A DNA stretch of 64,000 bases from an uncultured Lachnospiraceae bacterium (GTDB lineage Bacteria; Bacillota; Clostridia; Lachnospirales; Lachnospiraceae), in the NCBI GenBank assembly GCA_947367855.1, contig CANBFE010000020.1, positions 7,509 through 71,508 of the forward strand. The letters are read 5' to 3'. The translations under genes and the position numbers were made by a program. How positions within the stretch are numbered: the stretch's first letter is position 1; the number at the start of each line of letters is the position of its first letter. Below the pieces are notes generated by a model. That model saw only the letters and a program-made list of their open reading frames with translations. It was not told the DNA's origin and made no database searches. Shown here in pieces: positions 1 to 7,763 of this stretch.

Positions 1-61
1 ACGCCTGCATTTTGGAGAGGTCAATGGAAAATACTATGCTGTCAGATTACCAGAGGGCACC

Positions 62-991
62 GTGGCGGACATAAATCAAGATATAGAGATAGTACTACCG
101 CCGTTAGATATAGAGATACCAGAAAATACAGGGACAAATGAAAAAGATAATAATTCAAAAACTACATTTTTTGGATATTATGGAGGTAAAAACAGAATGC
201 ACGACATGCTGAACGCCCTCATGCCGCAATCAAAAATTTACATAGAACCGTTTATTGGTTCCGGTGCAACCCTGTTGAACCGGAGCCGCAGTGAAATAGA
301 GATTGTAAATGATTATGATCCGGCAATCGCTAACCTGTATAAGGTTATGTCAGATAAAGATATGGGAAAAGAACTTTTAGAAAAAATGCTGAGGCTTCCA
401 TATGATGAAAAGCTGTTCAATATGGCTCGTGAACACCAAAGGGAAAATTTCAAAAGTATTAACGATATTGACAAGGCTCTACTGACTTTTGTATTGGTCA
501 GCCAGAGTTTTAACAATACCAGAAAACAGTTTAGCAGAGGAACTTATAATACAGAATCCTATCAACGTAAGATACGCTCAAACCTTCCAAGAATATATGA
601 AAGGCTGCAAGGTGTTCAAGTTGATAATAAAGACGCTCGGAGTATTATAGATGAAGCAGCAGATAATCCAGACGTTCAAATGTACCTTGACCCTCCATAT
701 TTACATACGTTGAGGGGTGAAGGCGCTGATAAGGTCTATTTTAAGGAAATGGAAGGTATGGAACATATATGGATGTTAGAGACAATTAAAAATGCCAAGT
801 GCCGCATTCTCCTGTCTGGATACCACGCAGATAAAGACGACTTGTATGATGACTATTTGCTGCCTTATGGCTGGAAAAGTCGGGAGTTAATAAAAATAGT
901 AAAGAGCAGCCAGAGAAAGGAAGAACGTGATATAGCCTCTGAATGGATATGGTTCAATTATGACATTCCAGATGAAGGGGGGATGGAGTAA
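62..991 (+). CDS. D12-class DNA adenine (N6) methyltransferase, possibly 5'-truncated by the window
   Basis: Transfers methyl from S-adenosylmethionine to adenine in DNA. An N-terminal YYGGK (about residues 39-43), the SAM-binding EPFIGSG (62-68) and the catalytic DPPY (210-213) are in the order expected of the Dam/D12 class, and the length of 309 aa is normal. The GTG at 62 has an AGAGGG four bases upstream. However, the same frame is open back to base 2, adding about 20 residues, so the real start may lie outside the window. The stop overlaps the next ATG by one base (TAATG), giving translational coupling to the excisionase gene. Codon use is A+T-rich, unlike the chromosome to the right, and fits cargo of the integrated element. 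Its role (self-protection or anti-restriction) is inferred. Confidence 0.88.
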   Translation: MADINQDIEIVLPPLDIEIPENTGTNEKDNNSKTTFFGYYGGKNRMHDMLNALMPQSKIYIEPFIGSGATLLNRSRSEIEIVNDYDPAIANLYKVMSDKDMGKELLEKMLRLPYDEKLFNMAREHQRENFKSINDIDKALLTFVLVSQSFNNTRKQFSRGTYNTESYQRKIRSNLPRIYERLQGVQVDNKDARSIIDEAADNPDVQMYLDPPYLHTLRGEGADKVYFKEMEGMEHIWMLETIKNAKCRILLSGYHADKDDLYDDYLLPYGWKSRELIKIVKSSQRKEERDIASEWIWFNYDIPDEGGME

Positions 992-1200
992 TGAAGAAAG
1001 AAGTGGAGAAAGTGCCAGTCTGGGAGAAATACACGCTCACCATTGCCGAGGCTTCTGATTATTTCAATATAGGAGAAAGCAAACTTCGGAGGTTTCTGTC
1101 AGAGCATGAAAGAGAAAGTTACATATTGATGAATGGAACAAAAGTTCTAATAAAAAGAAAGCAGTTCGAGAAAATAATTGATGGATTAGGGTCAATTTAA
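991..1200 (+). CDS. xis: Tn916-type excisionase (Xis), small winged-helix DNA-binding protein
   Basis: A 69-residue basic protein with the helix-turn-helix opening 'TIAEASDYFNIGESKLRRFL', typical of MerR/excisionase-fold proteins; Tn916 Xis is of almost the same size. It sits between the methylase and the integrase, as in Tn916-family elements where xis directly precedes int. It would bind the element ends and steer the integrase towards excision. The ATG overlaps the methylase stop codon, so translation is coupled. The stop is followed by a 112-base gap holding a G/C-rich hairpin before int. Assignment rests on size, fold-like motif and position. Confidence 0.85.
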   Translation: MKKEVEKVPVWEKYTLTIAEASDYFNIGESKLRRFLSEHERESYILMNGTKVLIKRKQFEKIIDGLGSI

Positions 1201-1257
1201 AAATACATATTAGATAAAGAAAGTGCTTGCACTATCAGTAATTCAGCGGTATCATAA

Positions 1258-1277
1258 GCCCCCTTGAAAGAGGGGGC
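1258..1277 (+). terminator. hairpin between xis and int
   Basis: A perfect 7-bp stem (GCCCCCT/AGGGGGC) with a six-base loop, followed by AGTAAAAAATTTT rather than a clean T run. It could be a weak terminator or an attenuator that limits read-through from xis into int. The int ribosome site (TGGAGG) follows at about 1299. Confidence 0.5.
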
Positions 1278-1312
1278 AGTAAAAAATTTTGATTAAATGG
1301 AGGTAAAATAAT

Positions 1313-2527
1313 ATGAGCAAGGATAATAAAAGAAGAGACAGCAAAGGCCGTATATTGAGGACAGGTGAGCAGCAGAGACAGGATGGAAAGTTTATGTATG
1401 CCTATCGTGGCAGAGACAATAAGATGCACTATGTTTACAGTTGGAAACTGGAGCCAACTGATAAACTGCCAGCTGGTAAAAGGGAATGCAAAGCATTGAG
1501 GGAACTGGAAAAAGAGATTGAAAAATCTCTCAATGAGGAAGTGGCATACCACGGTGGGGATGTCACTGTGTTAGGACTGGCAGAAAGATATATCTCTTTG
1601 AAAACGGGGGTGCGTCACAATACGGCAGCTGGTTACAAGACCGTCCTTAACCTGCTGAAAAGAGATATATTTGGAAGTAAACGCATTGATGAAGTGAAGG
1701 TATCGGATGCGAAGGAATGGCTGATAAAATTACAGCAGGGTGGAAAGCATTATAGCAGTATTCATACTATCCGTGGGGTTCTTCGCCCGGCTTTCCGTAT
1801 GGCAGTCGAGGACGATCTGCTAAAGAAAAATCCCTTTGACTGGGAGCTGTCTACGGTAATCGTCAATGACAGCGTAAAAAGGGAGGCTGTCACGCCGAAA
1901 CAGGAAAGACTGTTCCTTGATTTTATAAAAGGAGACAAACATTATTCGCAATATTATGAAGGGGTGTATATCCTCTTCAAGACCGGCATGAGGATTTCAG
2001 AGTTTTGTGGTCTTACTCTGGATGATATAGATATGGAGAATAGAAAAATAAAAATACACCACCAGCTTCAAAGGACAAGGGAAGGTGTATACTTGATTGA
2101 AGATACTAAAACGACATACGGGGAGAGGATTTTGCCAATGAGCGAAGGAGTATACCAGTGTTTCCAAAAGCTGATTAAAAAACGTAAGAAATGGAAAGTT
2201 GAGCCAATGGTAGATGGAAAGGCCGGCTTTCTGGTGCTGGATAAAAACGGTATGCCCTACCTTGCGTTACACTGGGAAAAAAGGTTTGAGTATGCTTTAG
2301 GCAAGTATAACAGGATATTCAAGGAAGAACTGCCGATAATCACGCCCCACATTTGCAGGCATACATATTGTACCAACATGGCAAAGGCGGGTATCAGTCC
2401 GAAGTCACTGCAATATCTCATGGGCCATTCGGATATTGCGACAACTCTTGGATATTACACACATTATAAATTCAATGACGTAGAAAAGGAAGTGAGGGAG
2501 TTGGAAAGAAGACTCTCCGGCGAGTAA
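1313..2527 (+). CDS. int: Tn916-family tyrosine recombinase (integrase)
   Basis: Catalyses integration and excision of the conjugative element. At 404 aa it matches Tn916 Int (405 aa). Residues 1-70 form the basic arm-binding domain, about 85-185 the SAM-like core-binding domain, and the rest the catalytic domain. The catalytic residues are all present: R227 (GMRISEF), K266, H346 and R349 (PHICRH), H372 (GHSD) and the nucleophile Y382 (YYTH). The gene is intact, so the element may still be mobile. A TGGAGG ribosome site precedes the ATG. It is the last gene of the element. Beyond its stop lie short repeats typical of integrase arm sites, and then chromosomal genes with a different base composition. 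Confidence 0.95.
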   Translation: MSKDNKRRDSKGRILRTGEQQRQDGKFMYAYRGRDNKMHYVYSWKLEPTDKLPAGKRECKALRELEKEIEKSLNEEVAYHGGDVTVLGLAERYISLKTGVRHNTAAGYKTVLNLLKRDIFGSKRIDEVKVSDAKEWLIKLQQGGKHYSSIHTIRGVLRPAFRMAVEDDLLKKNPFDWELSTVIVNDSVKREAVTPKQERLFLDFIKGDKHYSQYYEGVYILFKTGMRISEFCGLTLDDIDMENRKIKIHHQLQRTREGVYLIEDTKTTYGERILPMSEGVYQCFQKLIKKRKKWKVEPMVDGKAGFLVLDKNGMPYLALHWEKRFEYALGKYNRIFKEELPIITPHICRHTYCTNMAKAGISPKSLQYLMGHSDIATTLGYYTHYKFNDVEKEVRELERRLSGE

Positions 2528-2539
2528 CGGGCATGAGGG

Positions 2540-2590
2540 TTTTACCTCTGGGATAGGTAAAAAAGAGGTCATTTTACCTTTTTTTTACCT
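2540..2590. repeat. arm-type integrase-binding repeats at the element end
   Basis: The octamer TTTTACCT occurs at 2540-2547, 2572-2579 and 2583-2590 as direct repeats, and inverted (AGGTAAAA) at 2555-2562. Tn916 Int binds short direct repeats (DR-2) just inside the element ends through its N-terminal domain, and these sit in the corresponding place right after int. The exact attachment core is not identifiable without the other end or an empty site. It should lie between about 2590 and 2720, where further GATATA-rich repeats occur. Confidence 0.6.
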
Positions 2591-2720
2591 ATTTTGGAGG
2601 ACAAGATATAGGAAGATATGCTATGATATAGGACATAGAGAGTTTTTGAGGTCAGAGAGAAAACCTTGAAAACATAAGGAAAAACGAGGATATACCGAGA
2701 TATAAGGAGATATGGAAACC
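2591..2720. other. probable attachment junction between the conjugative element and chromosome
   Basis: A+T-rich spacer with several copies of a GATAT(A/G) motif (around 2606-2634 and 2688-2714), ending at the ribosome site of the phosphatase gene. Base composition changes from A+T-rich to G+C-rich across it. No gene is visible. The insertion would have placed the element end directly upstream of the phosphatase coding region, so its native promoter may have been replaced. Confidence 0.5.
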
Positions 2721-3188
2721 ATGATAAAAATATTATTTGTTTGCCACGGCAACATCTGCCGCAGCCCAATGGCTGAATTTGTTATGAAAGATCTGGTTGA
2801 AAAAGCAGGGCTTTCCGCCCAGTTCCACATTGCCTCCGCCGCCACCAGTACAGAGGAGATCTGGAACGGTGTAGGCAATCCCATCTACCCACCTGCCAGG
2901 CAGAAGCTGGCTGAGAACGGCATCAGCTGCCAGGGCAAGCGCGCTGTCCAGCTTACAGCCTCCGATTACGGAAAATACGATTACCTCATCGGCATGGACA
3001 GCGCCAATATCCGCAACATGCACCGAATGCTGGGCGGCGACCCTGAGGGGAAAATCTCCAGGCTGCTATCCTTCACAGGTTCGGAACGGGATATCTCCGA
3101 TCCCTGGTACACCGGCGATTTTGACGCCACCTTCCGGGACGTAATGGACGGCTGCCAGGCTTTGCTGAAACATCTGCAGGAGGCTTAA
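2721..3188 (+). CDS. low-molecular-weight protein-tyrosine phosphatase
   Basis: Hydrolyses phosphotyrosine. The signature CX5R loop (CHGNICRS, C8-R14) and the general-acid motif DPWYTGDF near the C-terminus are both present, and 155 aa is the normal length. In Firmicutes this class is often paired with exopolysaccharide tyrosine kinases, though none is adjacent here. Two starts are possible: an ATG at 2712 lies only two bases from AAGGAG, while the ATG at 2721 is 11 bases away and gives the standard N-terminus (MIKILFVCHGN), so 2721 is preferred. The gene faces a convergent chemotaxis-type gene across a bidirectional terminator. It is the first chromosomal gene after the mobile element. Confidence 0.92.
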   Translation: MIKILFVCHGNICRSPMAEFVMKDLVEKAGLSAQFHIASAATSTEEIWNGVGNPIYPPARQKLAENGISCQGKRAVQLTASDYGKYDYLIGMDSANIRNMHRMLGGDPEGKISRLLSFTGSERDISDPWYTGDFDATFRDVMDGCQALLKHLQEA

Positions 3189-3229
3189 TGCCTTTTCCCG
3201 GCGCATCCGCCCAGTAGTAACAGGACTGC

Positions 3230-3257
3230 AAAAAAGGGGGCGTGTTATCCCCCTTTC
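3230..3257. terminator. bidirectional intrinsic terminator
   Basis: Stem AAAGGGGG (3233-3240) pairs with CCCCCTTT (3249-3256) across an eight-base loop. On the minus strand it ends in six T residues, so it serves mainly the chemotaxis-type gene ending at 3266 and may also stop the convergent phosphatase transcript. Confidence 0.85.
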
Positions 3258-3265
3258 TGTTCCTG

Positions 3266-4204
3266 CTATATATTTGTATCCTTGACGATGGGCGCTATCT
3301 GGGACAGCATATTATCCACATCCTCAAACATGGCACTTTTTGTGGTCCCCAGGCGGTTTGCACGTTCAATATGCTTTACCACCTCCTGGTACTGATTTCT
3401 TATTCTGTCAAAAAACTGGCAGATCAACTGCAGATTGCTCTGAGAGCTTTCTATTACGCTGGAGATCTCTGACTGCACGGAAGATGCCCCTTCCGCTGCT
3501 GCCGATATCAGCTGAAAAGATTCCGATGTGCTGTTTACCACATCAACGCCCTGTCCAAGGGTCTGTTGTGACGTCGTAATGCTGTCGCTGAGCTGGTTTG
3601 CGCCGTTTTCCACATTGCAGACACCTGCGTCCACGTCGTCCGTCAGCTCCTTGATCTCCTTTGCCAGCTCCCTAACCTTCTCTGCAACTATGGCAAAACC
3701 CTTTCCCTGCTCTCCTGCCCTTGCGGCCTCAATGGAGGCATTTATGGCAAGGATATTGGTCTCATCGGCAATGGATACAATTTTATCCATGCAGCGGCGG
3801 ATATCTTTCACTGCATTCTGCAGCTGTTCAAAGGTACTTTCCATGGCACTGTACGACTGCTGTACCTGTTCGGATGTTTCCTTCAGCGATTCCACCATTT
3901 CCTGGGCGCCGCATACCGTATTCGAAATTTCTGTCTTAACCTGCGCGAACTGTCCTGCAGCCTCATTGATATTGGAAAAAGACTGCCCAAAGTTCTGCAG
4001 CTGTTCCTGAAAATGGTCTGCTTCGTTCAGTACCCCTGAAAAAGAGTTCCCAACCATCCCCAGTTCGAACAGGGATTCCACCTCTTTCTGCGCAAGTTCC
4101 TTCTCGTATTCCTTCAGGCTGCCCACCACATGCAGCACAGGATAAAGACTTTTCTCGTCATGATACACCTGTCCTGATTTTTTCCGGCCCTTTTTTGAAA
4201 ACAT
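3266..4204 (-). CDS. soluble methyl-accepting chemotaxis-type signalling protein
   Basis: A 312-aa protein made almost entirely of the cytoplasmic coiled-coil signalling domain. The conserved hairpin tip DETNILAINASIEAARAGE and the following GKGFAIVAEKVRELA are clear in the middle. There is no signal peptide, transmembrane segment or HAMP domain. The first 70 residues are basic and then helical and could dock a partner. It follows the FIST-domain gene by 100 bases in the same direction, so the likely arrangement is a sensor (FIST) in one polypeptide and a signalling rod in another. Whether it couples to CheA or acts in another pathway cannot be told, as no che genes are in the window. A strong terminator follows. 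Confidence 0.9.
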   Translation of the reverse strand: MFSKKGRKKSGQVYHDEKSLYPVLHVVGSLKEYEKELAQKEVESLFELGMVGNSFSGVLNEADHFQEQLQNFGQSFSNINEAAGQFAQVKTEISNTVCGAQEMVESLKETSEQVQQSYSAMESTFEQLQNAVKDIRRCMDKIVSIADETNILAINASIEAARAGEQGKGFAIVAEKVRELAKEIKELTDDVDAGVCNVENGANQLSDSITTSQQTLGQGVDVVNSTSESFQLISAAAEGASSVQSEISSVIESSQSNLQLICQFFDRIRNQYQEVVKHIERANRLGTTKSAMFEDVDNMLSQIAPIVKDTNI

Positions 4205-4304
4205 TTTTCTTCCTCCTGATCCAGTTATGCATTTCCTGTTTCAATTTCCAGTCCCCCGGATTCCATGTACTGCCGGGCACCTTCTGCCCATCCGGAACTC
4301 TGGA

Positions 4305-5360
4305 TCACTCAAATACAACACAGGTCATGGACTGATTTACAAATCGGTTGTTATAATGCTCTCCGTATCCCACCAGTCCGGCATGGCTTCCCAACGCGCC
4401 CATCTCCTGGAGATACTGCTGCATATAATTGTGCTCACAAAACAGTTTATACCGGAACAGGCAGTTTACCGAAAATACTGCAGAACGCTTGGGAAAATCC
4501 CGGTGTATTTTCTCTATGGTATCCCGGACAACAGCCCGATAATCTCCCAGTTCCAGCAAAACCAACACATCCGAATCATTCACCTGGCGGAAACAGGCCA
4601 GGGAATTTCCGGTTACTTCCTTGATTGAAATAATGCACACGTCGTCACCGTTGATTTTACCAAAGGGATTCTTGAATGTCTGTGTCAGAATCTCCTGATC
4701 CGTCACATGGAGAATGTTTTTATAGACCTGTTTTGCCGGCTGCCCGTTCAGCGAACCGAGTATGTATTTTGCCCTGTCTGTATTGGAAGCAATAAAACGG
4801 TAGTTTCCCAACTGATGATAAATATTTTCCTTATAAGTCTTAACCCGTCCTCTCTGGTTCTTCACCAGCCCATATGCCACAGAATCCTCATAAATCCTGC
4901 CATTGGCTGAAACTTTTCCCCCGTCTCCTGTTCCTCCCACCAGTTGAATGCCCCTTGATTTAAGGGAAGAATAAAATGTAGTCAAAACACATGCATCGTT
5001 ACCGGTGCAAAAATCAATGCATACCGTGTCCTGTCCGGAAGCGTTTACTTTGAGCAGATCCTTCTCCAGGCGGTCAATATATTTTACCGGCATAGTGGAT
5101 ACCTGTTGCAAAACATTTGCCGTTGCGCTGACGCCATCCAGAAATGCTATAACACCTACTCCCTTTTCCACGATCCTGGTATCATAGCTCATCCCGATGC
5201 ACCCTATACTGGGAATCCCGGGATACAGAGACTCCAAAGCCTTTACATGCGCCTCAAACTGGGCGTTGTTTGACAACAGCATAATAAACTGGGGCCTGTC
5301 CAGGCCACGTACTGCCGCCGCCAAATCTCCGGTCTGGCTCATTCCAAAAAACTGCCTCAT
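4305..5360 (-). CDS. FIST (N and C) domain sensory protein
   Basis: A 351-aa soluble protein with FIST_N-like (about residues 20-200) and FIST_C-like (about 200-345) regions, ending in the characteristic GLVGYGEHYNNRFVNQSM segment. FIST domains are proposed ligand sensors, and are often encoded beside or fused to chemotaxis receptors or kinases. No transmembrane segment is seen. It is the first gene of a two-gene unit with the soluble chemotaxis-type protein and has its own promoter (TTGACG-18-TATAAT at 5416-5445). The ligand is unknown. The domain call is from sequence recognition, so confidence is good but not complete. Confidence 0.82.
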   Translation of the reverse strand: MRQFFGMSQTGDLAAAVRGLDRPQFIMLLSNNAQFEAHVKALESLYPGIPSIGCIGMSYDTRIVEKGVGVIAFLDGVSATANVLQQVSTMPVKYIDRLEKDLLKVNASGQDTVCIDFCTGNDACVLTTFYSSLKSRGIQLVGGTGDGGKVSANGRIYEDSVAYGLVKNQRGRVKTYKENIYHQLGNYRFIASNTDRAKYILGSLNGQPAKQVYKNILHVTDQEILTQTFKNPFGKINGDDVCIISIKEVTGNSLACFRQVNDSDVLVLLELGDYRAVVRDTIEKIHRDFPKRSAVFSVNCLFRYKLFCEHNYMQQYLQEMGALGSHAGLVGYGEHYNNRFVNQSMTCVVFE

Positions 5361-5415
5361 ATAGCTGCCTTCCTTTCTTCTATCTGTATATCTAACATAA
5401 TAGATAACAGCTATG

Positions 5416-5445
5416 ATTATACTTTAAAACATGCTCAAACGTCAA
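5416..5445 (-). promoter_or_regulatory. promoter of the FIST/chemotaxis-type unit
   Basis: Reading the minus strand, TTGACG (5445-5440) and TATAAT (5421-5416) are separated by 18 bases, a near-consensus vegetative promoter about 55 bases upstream of the FIST start. It separates this unit from the polyamine operon whose last gene ends at 5513. Confidence 0.75.
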
Positions 5446-5512
5446 CACTTATTCTGCTTTCCTTCAATAAGTTGCTCTGACCCGTCTTCCGGACAGGCCC
5501 GATTTCCGGTAC

Positions 5513-6772
5513 TCAGTCGATCAGCGCCGGGTTTTCCTCCACCACCCAGGGCAGGCCGTACCTGTTCAGGGCCTCCATATAGGGATCCGGATCGAACTCC
5601 TCCACATTGAATACGCCCGGTTTCTTCCAGGTCCCGTTCATCACCAGCATGGCGCCGATCATGGCGGGCACGCCGGTAGTGTAGGAGATGGCCTGGGAAC
5701 CCACTTCCCGATAGCATTCCTGATGATCGCACACATTGTAGATATAAACGGATCTCTCCTTCCCGTCCTTTACCCCGGTGAAAATACAGCCGATGTTGGT
5801 CTTGCCCACTGTGCGGGGACCAAGGGAAGCCGGATCCGGAAGCAGCGCCTTCAAAAACTGGATGGGCACAATCTCCCTGCCCTGGAACATCACCGGATCC
5901 GTGCGCAGCATCCCCACATTCTCCAGGCATTTCATGTGGGTCAGATAGCTCTGTCCGAAGGTCATGAAAAAGCGGATGCGCTTAACGCCGGGAATGTTCT
6001 TTGCCAGGGACTCGATCTCCTCATGGTGCAGCAGATACATATCCTTTCTGCCCACCTGGGCGAAATCGTACTCCCGCTTAATTTCCATGGGCTTGGTCTC
6101 CACCCAGTGGCCGTCCTCCCAGTAGGAGCCGTTGGCGGACACCTCCCGCAGGTTAATCTCCGGATTGAAATTGGTGGCAAAGGGATAGCCGTGGTCTCCG
6201 CCGTTGCAGTCCATGATATCAATATAGTGAATCTGATCAAAATAATGCTTCAGGGCATAGGCGGAAAACACACTGGTGACTCCGGGGTCAAAGCCGGAGC
6301 CCAGAAGCGCCGTAATGCCTGCCTTTTCAAAACGTTCCTTATAGGCCCACTGCCAGGAATAATCAAAATATGCGGTAAATCCCTGTTCTTTGCATCTTTT
6401 TTCGTAAATCTCCCGCCATGCCGGGTCTTCCGTATCCTCCGCCTCATAATTGGCGGTGTCGATGTAGTCAACCCCGCAGGCCAGACAGGCATCCATAATC
6501 GTCAGATCCTGATAGGGCAGCGCCAGGTTCAGCACGGCCTTTGGCTCTTCCCTTTTGATCAGGGCAATCAGCTCTTCCACATTGTCCGCGTCCACCCTGG
6601 CGGTGGTGATCACAGCCGCCGTCTTTCCCGCAAGCTTCTCCTTCAGGGCGTCGCATTTCTCCACCGTGCGGCTGGCGATACAGATCTCCGAAAACACATC
6701 CGCCTTCATGGCGCATTTCTGAATGGCTACGGAGGCAACGCCGCCGCAGCCGATAACTAAAATTTTAGACAT
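5513..6772 (-). CDS. carboxynorspermidine/carboxyspermidine dehydrogenase (saccharopine dehydrogenase family)
   Basis: NADPH-dependent enzyme that condenses aspartate semialdehyde with a diamine to form a carboxy-polyamine, the first committed step of the carboxyspermidine route. The N-terminal Rossmann motif (KILVIGCGGVAS) and central 'GSGFDPGVTSVFSAYAL' are typical, and 419 aa fits the family. An upstream in-frame ATG at 6799 lacks a good ribosome site, whereas GGAG lies about eight bases before 6772. It follows speE by 76 bases and is the last gene of the polyamine operon. The usual next gene, carboxynorspermidine decarboxylase, is not here. A plain saccharopine dehydrogenase is less likely given the neighbours. 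Confidence 0.87.
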   Translation of the reverse strand: MSKILVIGCGGVASVAIQKCAMKADVFSEICIASRTVEKCDALKEKLAGKTAAVITTARVDADNVEELIALIKREEPKAVLNLALPYQDLTIMDACLACGVDYIDTANYEAEDTEDPAWREIYEKRCKEQGFTAYFDYSWQWAYKERFEKAGITALLGSGFDPGVTSVFSAYALKHYFDQIHYIDIMDCNGGDHGYPFATNFNPEINLREVSANGSYWEDGHWVETKPMEIKREYDFAQVGRKDMYLLHHEEIESLAKNIPGVKRIRFFMTFGQSYLTHMKCLENVGMLRTDPVMFQGREIVPIQFLKALLPDPASLGPRTVGKTNIGCIFTGVKDGKERSVYIYNVCDHQECYREVGSQAISYTTGVPAMIGAMLVMNGTWKKPGVFNVEEFDPDPYMEALNRYGLPWVVEENPALID

Positions 6773-6848
6773 TTTTCTCTCTCCGTTCTTTGTGTCCATA
6801 TCCCTTTTTCAGTCCATTCCTCCGAATACTCCGATAGTTTCCTTCCGT

Positions 6849-7709
6849 TTACCCGTGAATCTCCACCTTCCGCAGCAGCTTCTCCACATAAGCAGGAAGG
6901 CAGAATGCCCCCGCGTGAAGCTTCGGGGTGTAATACCGGGTCTCAAAGCCTCTTTCCGCCCACCGGGCCGCGTCCATATCCCGCACTGGATGATATTTTT
7001 TTGACGCAAAACCAAAGAGCCAGTGGCCGGAAGGATAGGTGGGAATATGCGCCTGGTATACCCGGCTGATGGGGAAGCTCTCCACAATGCGCTTGTGGGC
7101 GCGCATGCAGGCAGTGGCATCCGTCTCATAGAAGGGGCTTTCATGCTGATTTACCATAATGCCGTCCTCCCGCAGAGCCTTGTAGCAGTTTCCGTAGAAT
7201 TCCTTGGTGAAAAGGCCTTCCCCGGGTCCGAAGGGATCCGTGGAATCCACGATGATCAAATCGTATTCGTTTTCCCGTGAACGGACAAACCTCAGGCCGT
7301 CCTCATAGTGAATATACACTCTCTCGTCGTCCAGTTTGCAGGCAGTCTGGGGCAGGTAGTCCCTGCACACCTGAATCACCTGTCTGTCGATCTCCACCAG
7401 GTCAATGTATTCGATCTCCGGGTACTTCACCAGTTCCCGCACCACGCCGCCGTCCCCTGCGCCGATGACCAGCACCCTCTGCACATGGGGATGCACTGCC
7501 ATGGGCACATGAACAATCATCTCATGGTAGATAAATTCATCCTTTTCCGTCAGCATGATATAGCCGTCCAGTGCCAGAAAGCGCCCGAACTCCGGGGATT
7601 CAAACACATCTATGCGCTGCAGATCGCTCTCGCCGCTGTATAATTGCCTGTTCACCCGTATAGACAGCTTTACGTTTGGTGTGTGCAGTTCAGAAAACCA
7701 TAAATCCAT
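6849..7709 (-). CDS. speE: spermidine synthase (polyamine aminopropyltransferase)
   Basis: Moves an aminopropyl group from decarboxylated S-adenosylmethionine to putrescine. The motifs GAGDGGVVRE, DSTDPFGPGEGLF and the closing PTYPSGHW are all intact, and the length (286 aa) is standard. The start at 7709 is chosen because AGGAGGT directly abuts the earlier ATG at 7715 but lies six bases before this one. The gene sits between the decarboxylase gene and the carboxynorspermidine dehydrogenase gene in a four-gene minus-strand operon. A related agmatine aminopropyltransferase activity cannot be excluded from sequence alone. Confidence 0.94.
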   Translation of the reverse strand: MDLWFSELHTPNVKLSIRVNRQLYSGESDLQRIDVFESPEFGRFLALDGYIMLTEKDEFIYHEMIVHVPMAVHPHVQRVLVIGAGDGGVVRELVKYPEIEYIDLVEIDRQVIQVCRDYLPQTACKLDDERVYIHYEDGLRFVRSRENEYDLIIVDSTDPFGPGEGLFTKEFYGNCYKALREDGIMVNQHESPFYETDATACMRAHKRIVESFPISRVYQAHIPTYPSGHWLFGFASKKYHPVRDMDAARWAERGFETRYYTPKLHAGAFCLPAYVEKLLRKVEIHG

Positions 7710-7763
7710 AAGCATACCTCCTGTTCCGTTTTCTAAAACAACCCCCTCTACCAGGCAGCGTTC

